A stretch of DNA of 37,288 bases from Hysterium pulicare CBS 123377 (taxonomy: Eukaryota > Ascomycota > Dothideomycetes > Hysteriales > Hysteriaceae), in contig AJFK01000352.1 of NCBI GenBank assembly GCA_000467715.1, forward strand, positions 1 through 37,288, read 5' to 3'. Made by a program: the position numbers and the translations under genes. Shown here piece after piece: positions 1 through 8,816 of the stretch (its first letter is position 1; each line of letters begins with the position of its first letter). The notes below the pieces were generated by a model. It was given only the letters and a program-made list of their open reading frames with translations, ran no database searches and was not told the origin of the DNA.

Positions 1-1449
1 TCTCAGATATCCGAGCTCTACTTCTTCATTATCGTCTAGTCCACCCACCCATGACCCTATAGTCATTCCCAATGGCTCAGGGAAGCTGCCACAGCTCACC
101 GAGGAACCAATTGAGCGCGACAACGACTACGACATGGTGGATGCTGAACGCGACTTGTCTTGCTCATGTAGGTCTTCGCATCAACCCACGTCGTCTCATA
201 TACTAATCTCCCTTTAGGTGATCCTGAAGCCTGTGAGCACAACAACCAGTCAGACCGTCGTTCACTCCTCGGTCTCGACTATGACCTCTCGGACAGCTTC
301 TATGATGGTGACTCGCAATATACTTCGCAACATACATCAAAGAGGCGGAGATCAGGCGATTCGCCCGTGGACACTATTGCCAACAAGATCGAGCACAGAT
401 TCCCCTCCATTTCACGAAAGTTACGTGACCGTAAGGGACAGCCCAGTCTTAAACCTACGAGTGCAACACCTTCCCGAGTTAATTCAACCCGCACTTCATC
501 CCTCACTAGCTCCACTCAGCAAAGTGTGAACCTCAGCGAGATGCAAGTTTCTCCCGCCCCTTCGGCGAGTACCGAGCGTTTGCATGGTTCGACCCCTTCA
601 TCTCCTGTCGACATTGGCCAGTCAAAGCATCAAGACCTCGAAGACAACCCTGTTGATCTCGAACGATTTGCATCCACTCCTTTATTGCCGCCAATGATGG
701 TCAAGTCTCGGATAGATGACCTTCCTACGGAATCACCACTTCAGTCTCCTACCGTCGCCGATAAATCCTTCTCCGTTGTAAACACACCTGTGGGCACCCC
801 TAAACTTCCCGTACTTGCAACTCCACCACTATCGTCGAAACCCTCAGTCTCATCATTCAAAGCATCGCGACCCGGACATCTGGTGCCGTCGTCCGAGATA
901 CCACCGATCTTCATTGCTGACCCTAACGATGAGTGGTCCATCAAACTTGGACATGCAAACTTTACCATATTCCCGGAACCGTACGTACCGGAAGTCTGTG
1001 ACGCTTCTGCGTGTCGACAATTGTTTGCAGACTGGGAACAAGCACGTCGCAACTTCACCAAACATCAAGTCCGGACGGGAGAACACTTCGGCGTTACCTC
1101 CAAAACGTACATGCTGACCGAGCAAAAGTGGAACGGAATCGATGCGTTGTGGAAAAAGAGTCATGACACCGCTCTTTCACGCGCTGCAGAAATCGGCCAC
1201 GAGCCAGCACCGTCGTCTCCGTCCGAACCAGCACCGCTCAGTAAGATGCCAACGCTAAACGACCCCAAGAGCGAGGGCAAGTTCCCGAAACTAGGAGACG
1301 AAGACATCGTTGGGCCCATGGTTCAAATTGCGTCACAGATCCAGAGGAGGCCATCCCGAAAACGTGCGTTTTTCAAGTTCTTTAGCGACATGAGGTTTCC
1401 CGGCGCCTTCCTCGGCCGCTCACCAGCGGGCCTGCGCGCCACCCGATGA
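1..1449 (+). CDS. Ser/Pro-rich conserved fungal protein, 5'-truncated by window edge
   Basis: The coding region is open at the window's left edge (frame starting at base 2) and continues through a 50-bp intron at 168-217 (GTAGGT donor, CTAAT branch, TTTAG acceptor) into an exon running from 218 to the stop ending at 1449. The junction codon is T|GT (Cys), giving DLSCSCDPEACEH across it. The first two thirds are low-complexity, rich in Ser, Pro and Thr, with a basic patch (KRRRSGDSP) and look disordered. The last part is more ordered, with FIADPNDEWSIKLGHANFTI, then WEQARRNFTKH and LTEQKWNGIDALWKK. It ends in a basic tail (RPSRKRAFFKFF). I recognise the general type of conserved Pezizomycotina protein but no functional domain. 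The true N-terminus lies outside the window. Confidence 0.75.
168..217 (+). other. Intron in the first gene
   Basis: GTAGGT donor, TACTAATC branch region and CCTTTAG acceptor. Removing these 50 bases joins two open frames that otherwise do not connect. The size matches the other introns in the window. Confidence 0.75.
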
Positions 1450-2934
1450 ATCATTCATCATTTTCGAAACGTCTTGTGTTGATATATCCCATTTTCCTGC
1501 GACTCTGTAACATCATCCCGTTACCCATGGATCACGAAGTACGAATTGTATGACCTGCTGATTCATTTTTGAGCTGGTGCTCCGTCCCAGCCTAGCCACT
1601 CCTTATTGGATCACGAATTCCTTTTGTTCAGCGATGTATAGAGCGAAGCTATTTTTCGCGGATGAGAAAGCGCAAGCATTACGATCATCACGCAGCGGGC
1701 TTATCAGCCAAAATTCTCTTTTGTTAAAAGGTCACACTGGACTTTATTCGGCGGCTATACCCTAATCCTTGACTTCTTATTTCGGGTTTCAAAATGGGCA
1801 AGCGCAGTCGCAGGGCATGAAAAGGTGTTTTAATTGTATAACTATAATTCGTCTATAGATCTGGACAGGGAAGGGGTTTAGGGGCAAATGGAAAACCTGG
1901 TAGGGTGTCGGGCTCACCCAGCCACAGCGGGAGCAATCCTGGATGTGGCTTTTTCTGGTGTTCAGATTATAGCTGGTAGCCATACATTATAAACACTTTG
2001 TTAAGCTGGTAACCAGTCGCATGCCTTGCATTATATTAGTGTTCCAACAATAGACTATAAAATCATACGAGAAACCAGATTTGGGACTGAAATCGAACGA
2101 TGCTCTTCACCAACGTTTCGCATACTCTAGTCGCATACTGAGATATCCGTTCACATGAGTCCTTTGGACTTCCTGCAGTGCCTCACACCCATTTTTCATG
2201 ACCGCACTTTTTTAGGCAATTTTGTATATTTGGTTTCCGGTTCTGGATTAGTGGATCGTCCAAGCAGTGAGACGTCGGTCATCCCTCGATCAACCGAAAT
2301 AGTCTCCTCAACTCAACTCCCAGCACTCCACAAACGCACAGCTGATCATTTTCTCCCTGAACACGTTCCGAGGTCGGCCTGTGGTTTTGAGAACATCTAA
2401 AGATGGAGTCAGTTGTTCGTGCCGACCTGCAGCATAGCGCCGATGTGGAATGCTTCACGAGATGGAGCGCAGTTCGGCCGGACAACACCTAGGTACTTTG
2501 ACTTGCTGCACATATGCTGTTGTTAGATATCCCCGAGGCCAGTCGCTGGGATATGCTTAACCATTCAACTCTACTGGCATCGGTAACGAGGACTAAAAAG
2601 CCTATGGGAATGTACAGTGCGTAGTACACTAGGCCCGCCTCCATGGGGCAGGCCGTACACATCCCTCTTTTCAAGAATCTCCGTCTCTTCCGCATCTAAT
2701 CTGCCCTCGAAAACAGTTTCGCGATAATCTCTAAATAGAGATAGGGAGTGGTTTCATCGTGGGAGATCACGAGGTTTAAGTATAATTAGCATTCGTCTGT
2801 ACTCTCATCTCGACTCCAAGCCACTTCATTCTTCTGGAACGTCGCTTACAAGCACGCTCTGCACGATCTTCTTTATTCAACTTCTTTCCTGCCAACAACG
2901 CCGTCTTTCTCGTCACTTGCAACCTTTATCCATC
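1450..2934. other. Intergenic, no supported gene
   Basis: About 1.5 kb separates the first gene from the monooxygenase relic. It holds only short open frames on either strand (up to about 80 codons) without recognisable motifs or convincing splice structure. I see no tRNA fold and no inverted-repeat element. The last 100 bases are pyrimidine-rich and resemble a 5' UTR in front of the relic's ATG at 2935. Confidence 0.5.
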
Positions 2935-4604
2935 ATGCCGAAGCCACAGTGTCACAGAAAGGATCTGTGGGCACAGGACTCGACGATTTGGCAGCGGCCA
3001 TAGGCATTGCGAGGGTGTGTCACAGGGTCACAATCATAGGGCAAGCTGCTGTGCTTGAAGAGGTAATACAGGAGCCTCTTTGCTGCCCTCGACTTACAAA
3101 TAAGCACAGGAACCACAGCGGGAGGCACAGAATTCCTCGTTCTGAAGGCCTTCATTTCGACTGACATGAAGGGATCGGCGCGCGGTTCTTGGAGTATCTC
3201 CAGCATACTGTGTGGTGGAGGCTGTGTACATGGCTTTACATGGCTTTAAGGCACGACGAGAACTCCATAATGCATGCTCTGTATGGAGACGAACAGAAAC
3301 TGCGGGGGACAAAGTCTTCGGCAGGTCATGAAATGTTTCACCTACTGCGGAGACGTCCTGTCGTGTTACCTTCGGCTGACACTGACTTCTAAATTCTTTC
3401 GCCACACAGATTGGCGCAGAGTTCGGGTACGTCACGCATACTTTTAGGCCTGGAGTCTGTGGGACGAAGATCGCCTCTGTTTCACTTTGGCCACGGGACT
3501 GGACGCTCAGGTCCTACAGAGACGGCGCCGTGTCCTCGAGTATCGAGCTTTCTGCCACAGATGCTTACGGCGCGCCATACTTGCATAGACATGGAGCCGA
3601 CTATCGCAGGATCGTAGCCGATGAGGCACGGAGGCTGGGCTTCCATGTCCGACTGGGCTGCGCGGTTACAGTGAGTGACTTCCAACGGGACTTCGAGGAT
3701 TATTGTCAAGGAGAAGCCGAACTTCCACATCAACTCACTGGATTTACGCCACTACTTGAGCGTCCTCGCCCACTTTCGTATTTATAGCTGCTGCAGTCAT
3801 AGCTAAGGATCTCACATTGCGCCATCGGACTCTGCTCATTCCAATAGGGCTAAAGAAGAGCCAGATACTGATCGCATTGCAGCTTATGACATTGGAGCCG
3901 ATGATTTGAAATCAGTATGTCAAGAAGCGCTGCTCAGCCACCCAGAACCTCCAAGACTGACTGGTGATCCCTCAAACTGCATAGCTCGTAGCTTCCTATG
4001 TGCTTCAACACGAAAACCTACGAGAGCTTTTTCACAACCTCTTCATCCATCGTTAGATGAGGTTAAGGGGGCACATGTCATTTGCTGTCTTCTTCAAGGC
4101 GATGATCTCTTCAACATCGTGCTGCTCTACTGACACAACCTGCCCGCACCCACCAGCACCCAGACTGCTGATATACGGGAGATGAAAGATCTCTTAGTGA
4201 AACTGATCCGAGGTTGAATATGCTGCTCAGCATCGTGCAAGAAAGCTGTGAGTGGTGGTTGCAAAAAGCAAGGAGATGTCAAGTTTACACTTCTCGGGGG
4301 CGCCTACCACATAACGATTCCTCACCTTGCATAAGATGTAGTTCTTGTTGCGTTCATGAAGAAGCTCGGGAATAAGTGGCAACTTAAAGATATCTTCGTT
4401 ATGGGCGAGAAGACGTATAAACAGCGTACTCGAAGAATCGTGAAGGGAGTACTGCGAAGAGGGACTCTGGCCAGTTCGAAAATGGCGAGATGCAACAGGA
4501 GGGAGAGATAGCTTGAAGGGCATCCCAATCCGTAAGCGAGCCCGGTATTCCAGGAATAGTGTCAGGGTACGATGCATATATGAGGAGGTTGGGCAGGCGT
4601 AGAG
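2935..4604 (+). pseudogene. FAD-dependent monooxygenase (salicylate hydroxylase-like) relic
   Basis: Pieces of a class A flavoprotein hydroxylase occur in the expected order but in shifting frames. (1) 2943-3062: degraded Rossmann/FAD-binding start GTGLDDLAAAIGIARVCHRV, where family members have GxGxxG, then a possible 47-bp intron 3063-3109. (2) About 3171-3215: ARFLEYLQHTV. (3) 3500-3700: LRSYRDGAV, AYGAPYLHRHGADYRRIVAD and EARRLGFHVRLGCAVT. (4) 3888-3960: DIGADDLKSVCQEALLSHPE, matching the family's GAD(G) region. (5) 4205-4280: DPRLNMLLSIVQESCEWWLQ. (6) 4281-4331: FTLLGGAYHITIPHLA then TAA, matching the second FAD-contact motif LLGDACHAxLPYLAQGA. (7) 4335-4480: helical segment with TYKQRTRRIVKG. 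(8) 4515-4604: GHPNP*ASPVFQE* and EEVGQA*. Stops sit where Trp is usual, consistent with G-to-A change. At least five frame changes and several stops make it non-functional. The living ancestor would have been an NAD(P)H- and FAD-dependent aromatic hydroxylase. Confidence 0.88.
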
Positions 4605-5397
4605 CATATATAAAGTGCGTTGGTTTCGTTTGACTTTTGGTAAGCATCAAAGCACAGCGAATCTTAATAAGGCGTAGAAACTGGAGCTTTTGTAACTACA
4701 TAGCCTATCTATATCTATACGATTTATGAGTTTGAGTTGGATACAGACAGAGGTTGGCTTATCTATAGTAGAAGCCTCCGTTCTGGGATACCATGATTCA
4801 AGAAGGACCGATTGCGAAATTAGTTCCCAAGGATACTCACCTTCTCCAATCTCGAGTCCTCAGCAACTGTGTTTGTGTGTGATTGGCATGTGCAGAACTT
4901 CTAGACATCAATTCATGGCCCAAGTACGGAGTAAGGCGTAGAGACGATACGAACTGCTGTTGGCGATGCTTTCATAAGGTAGGATTAGGTGATACGACGA
5001 TGGTGCTCGATGGAGTTCTAGCGGATTTGGAACGGCTGCCTCGCTAGCCCACGTCGGTTTCCTCATCGCATCAGCATGTGGCATCACTTGCCTGTACGTC
5101 AAGGCAATCACCCTCCAGCCACCTTCTTTTCCCCACCACATCAACAGTGACTCTGACATTCACTGTTTCTCTTCTTCTCTTCTTCGTCTTCTAGTACAAT
5201 ATTTTACAAGTCGTTCTTTCAGGATCCGTATCTCAATTCCAATCTGCGACGCTTGCGGACTGCCGACCACCGCGTCTTGATTACGGCTTCTTTGTTTCAC
5301 TCGACAACTTTTATAGACTACTTTACACCACTTCACCATTATTCCCATCGCTTGCGCATCCATATTACACCCAAACAAAGGCCCAACTACCGCCACC
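4605..5397. other. Intergenic / SOK1 upstream region
   Basis: There is no coding signal beyond short random frames. The last about 240 bases carry a pyrimidine-rich tract (around 5163-5192, CTT/TCT repeats) and end in GCCACCATGA, a good eukaryotic start context for the next gene. It is best read as promoter plus 5' UTR. Confidence 0.55.
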
Positions 5398-8301
5398 ATG
5401 AATGAAGCACTGTCCGACTCCGAGGCCGACATTTTGAACATGCAAACAAACGATGACATCCCGGAGGAATCCGACCTGATGCTATCAGACGACGCCGCGA
5501 ATGGCCAAATATATACACCACCGCCCAGGATAGCGGCACGCTTTTATCGCTCTTCGAATAATCGCCGAAAGTCCTCAGCTGCATCCTCCCGTCGCAACTC
5601 GATATCCTCAACTCATTCGCACCAGTCGAATCGCGCTTACCGGACCGGCTGCCAGAGCAATCATGTAGCCCAACACCTCCGCCGCGCATCCATACTCGAA
5701 AGTCGGAAGGCACGCTTGGCCGATAGAGCAGTTCATGCTGAGCAGGTCAGGTTGCGTGCTGCTCTCGTAAAGGCGACTCCGCGTGGCTCTAACAGCGAAG
5801 AGAGGGCCTTGGCGGCACAACAAGCCCGCGAACGGCATCTTGCACAAGTTGCGGCATCATGCGCCGAGGAGGTCCGACGAGCCAAAAAGGTGGCAGAGGA
5901 CATGAAAGAGCGAAAAGCTGCAGAAGAGCGCCGATATAGACTCGAAATGGAAGAGAAACTCGCAGAGGCGGAGAGGAGACGGCTAGAATACAAGCGGAAC
6001 TCTCGGAGGCCGAGGACTGCCAGTGTACCTGCCAATGACAATAAGAAACCTGCAACGCGTCCGGCTGTCTCTTCTGAAGACGCAGCGAAGAGGATTCAGG
6101 CTGCATGGAGGGCTAGGTGGAGGAAGTGCGTCGTTGAAGCCTGGTGGGACCTGGGACTATCAATTGACAAGGTGCACGATACTAGCTTTGAAGATATTAC
6201 GGCCATGCTAGCAGAAGAGAAGGTTTTGAAAACCACGGAGAAAATCATGTCGGTCTTCAGTTTGCTTCCTGAGGGGGACGCCACGCCTGTCGGAGCAGCC
6301 ATACGAACTTTCCTGAGCGCCTACCTAATTCTTGGCCATCCAGCCCATGTTCTAAGCAAGGATGGCGATCAAGAACAGGACCTGATCACCAAGGCAAAAG
6401 ATCTTATCATTTCTTTTGAATCTGCTTTGTCAAAGCTGACAGCGTACAATCACTACACACCAACTCCAACTCGACTGGAAACCGTACTGTTGGCCAATGG
6501 CGCTTTCGTCGCGGCGTTCAATGATTGGAAGGCGAGGGATTCATCGGCTCTCATTGAGACCATGGTCGCAACTTTCGTCAACCTAGACGCAATCTGGCAG
6601 AGCGTCAAGGATGAGACTGTCGATGAAGTTGCTAACGACTACAAAGTGGGGATTCGTGACAACCAAGTCATTCTACTCAGCAAGATCAGGAAATTGGCGG
6701 GTCCAGAAAGGGCCACCATGCTTATCCGAAAAGCTATTCGCGAGAGCAGAAGAGCGAGGCCGAAGAAGAAACCGGCTGGTGATGTCCGTCCTCGGATAGC
6801 GATCGAGTCCTCTTCCTCTCCTGAATCTTCTTCATCCGATGGAAAAACTGCGATGCAAGCTGAAGCCGCTTCACAGCTTGCAGAATCTCAGAAGACCGAG
6901 GTAGCTGAAGGATACCAAGCAAATTCTCTTTCAAAGGTGTTCTCGGTCGTGCCAAACAATCGTATTTTAGTTCATGAACTTGCGATCGATAAGGAATACC
7001 GCATCGATGCGTCACCGAATGCTAGTCTACGCACCGCACTTAACCGAGAAGTGTGTGAAAGCATGCGTAGAGGGTTTGAGAATGGTGAAGGGAATGCTTG
7101 GACTGTTGCTATGGCTGAGAACATCCGAGCGAAACTTCTCCGGCTGTTGAAGCCAGGAAATTCCATGCACACCCTTATATCGGAAGCCCTCGATGCTGGT
7201 CTGATCAGAACACAGTGCAACCAGGGTGTTTTCTCTTATGAGAAGTTCTTCTCCTTCATAGCATCGATTCTTCCTAAGCTGTGCGCCCCGTTCCGCGATG
7301 AAAAGGTCAAGGCTTTGGCAGACGACCTTCAAGAGGAGGGCGATCTCACGCAGATGATTGAGAAACTATTCAGACTCCTACATGTCATCGACCTTTTGTC
7401 TCTAGACTACTCCAATTTCCTCCTTATGAATGCGGCTCCAACGCTCATTAAAGAGGCCTCAGGCTACGAACAGCGTATGTTCGCCCAAGATCTCGAGGCT
7501 GGAACCATCACCCTTCAGAGGACTCGCCGATGGTGGAACAGCGCAGCAGTCAATACGCACACCGAAGCCGATCGTCGAGATCCTGCGAATCGTCCAACGC
7601 CGCAAAAGATCTACGCTCGCGGCCTCGTCGACTTGGCCATCGCGACGCCTCCGCTCCGCGATTCTGAAGTCCCAGAGACGCTCGAGCTAGACCGCTCTCG
7701 TTTGACGCGCATCCGCGCCGATGCCGTCCGTATCACTACCATTGGCGGTATCCTCCTCACTGCGAAGAACCTCCTCAAGCGTGACGTCCGCTCGCAGTGG
7801 AAGGCCGAAGCAAATCGTATGTGGGAGACGTTGAAAGACGGCTATCTGAAAGATGAGACCATGCCGACCAAGATCCTCTCCCTTCTTGAGTCTTCCCACG
7901 CCATGCCGCCTGCAACACGCACTCAACTCGCTTCCACAATCACCCGTCTACTCTCGCAAGCTCATGCCGGCAAAATCAACGATCCAGTCATGAAAGTCCT
8001 ATTCCAGCGTCTCAAGACGCACATCTTCAACCGCATCTCGGCATCCAGCTCCGGCGAGAGGGTCAGAGCTGCAAGCACAGCCACCGAAGGACTTGCAACG
8101 ACCGGTCTACCGGAGTTTATCGGACAGGTTGGAGAAATTGTAGAGACGCTGGGGAAGATTAGTGAGGTCGATAGGAAGAGTCATGGGATGTGGTATGAGC
8201 AGATCGCCGAAGAAATGGAGACTCTAGGCCAGGAAGCTGGGGAAGATGCGCCTTCAGAATCTAGTTCTCCCGTTGCCGAGGCGTCTGCGGAGTCTTTTTG
8301 A
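5398..8301 (+). CDS. SOK1: SOK1/TCP11-domain protein
   Basis: A single 967-residue open frame starts at an ATG in CCACCATGA context. In order: an acidic then Ser/Arg-rich N-terminus (1-130) containing three RRxS motifs (RRKS, RRNS, RRAS); a charged Ala/Glu/Arg coiled coil (about 135-205); an IQ-type helix AAKRIQAAWRARWRK (about 229-243); an acidic Ser linker near 470; then a long helical region (about 510-960) with WTVAMAENIRAKLLRLLKPG and FSYEKFFSFIASILPKLCAP. These are features of the T-complex protein 11 family. The yeast member Sok1 was found as a dosage suppressor of protein kinase A loss and is linked to cAMP signalling. The calmodulin-type IQ helix and PKA-type sites are read from sequence; their use is inference. 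No intron is needed. The gene converges on MLH3, with stops 515 bp apart. Confidence 0.88.
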   Translation: MNEALSDSEADILNMQTNDDIPEESDLMLSDDAANGQIYTPPPRIAARFYRSSNNRRKSSAASSRRNSISSTHSHQSNRAYRTGCQSNHVAQHLRRASILESRKARLADRAVHAEQVRLRAALVKATPRGSNSEERALAAQQARERHLAQVAASCAEEVRRAKKVAEDMKERKAAEERRYRLEMEEKLAEAERRRLEYKRNSRRPRTASVPANDNKKPATRPAVSSEDAAKRIQAAWRARWRKCVVEAWWDLGLSIDKVHDTSFEDITAMLAEEKVLKTTEKIMSVFSLLPEGDATPVGAAIRTFLSAYLILGHPAHVLSKDGDQEQDLITKAKDLIISFESALSKLTAYNHYTPTPTRLETVLLANGAFVAAFNDWKARDSSALIETMVATFVNLDAIWQSVKDETVDEVANDYKVGIRDNQVILLSKIRKLAGPERATMLIRKAIRESRRARPKKKPAGDVRPRIAIESSSSPESSSSDGKTAMQAEAASQLAESQKTEVAEGYQANSLSKVFSVVPNNRILVHELAIDKEYRIDASPNASLRTALNREVCESMRRGFENGEGNAWTVAMAENIRAKLLRLLKPGNSMHTLISEALDAGLIRTQCNQGVFSYEKFFSFIASILPKLCAPFRDEKVKALADDLQEEGDLTQMIEKLFRLLHVIDLLSLDYSNFLLMNAAPTLIKEASGYEQRMFAQDLEAGTITLQRTRRWWNSAAVNTHTEADRRDPANRPTPQKIYARGLVDLAIATPPLRDSEVPETLELDRSRLTRIRADAVRITTIGGILLTAKNLLKRDVRSQWKAEANRMWETLKDGYLKDETMPTKILSLLESSHAMPPATRTQLASTITRLLSQAHAGKINDPVMKVLFQRLKTHIFNRISASSSGERVRAASTATEGLATTGLPEFIGQVGEIVETLGKISEVDRKSHGMWYEQIAEEMETLGQEAGEDAPSESSSPVAEASAESF

Positions 8302-8816
8302 TGAGCTGTACTTCGTGTAGCAAATCAAGATAGACGATTGTTTTTCTCTTTTTCTCTTTTTCCTTTTGATACATCCTGATTCCCGCATTTTCGACTCTAT
8401 TCTCATGCATAGGCGTTCTTTGGGTGGGTGGGTTGGTTCGCTCCGTTCCATTGGGTTCAAGGCGGGATTGTGTGTTATAATTAATGAGCTCATGAGTATA
8501 TATGGCATTTGCATCTGTAGCATCTGCATTTGGGTTCTCTTTCCGGCTTGTCGGGCGTTTTAAGGCATGCCACGATACGGTATAAGATGTGGTGGACCGA
8601 ATCTTTTGAGTTTTGGTCAGTATGGCTGGTGATGGAATTGGTCAAATCCTTTTTCTTGCGAGAAATCTGTGTTATTATTTCCAAGGTTTTGTCTCCGACA
8701 TTTAAGAGCTAGCCTTTGATAAGGCAGGCTATAAATCGAGTCTGCATATTTTATATCAAATTGTTGAGAAGCTTGATGATATTGTGTATGTGAAAAATGC
8801 AATGTGGGTATCATAT
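8302..8816. other. Shared 3' flank of convergent SOK1 and MLH3
   Basis: This T-rich sequence between two convergent stop codons contains only short overlapping frames on both strands. It most likely holds the two 3' UTRs and poly(A) signals. I see no separate gene. Confidence 0.6.

Noticed and set aside
2935-5397. Secondary-metabolite cluster around the monooxygenase relic
   Set aside because: No polyketide synthase, peptide synthetase, P450, transporter or cluster regulator is present nearby; the relic stands alone.
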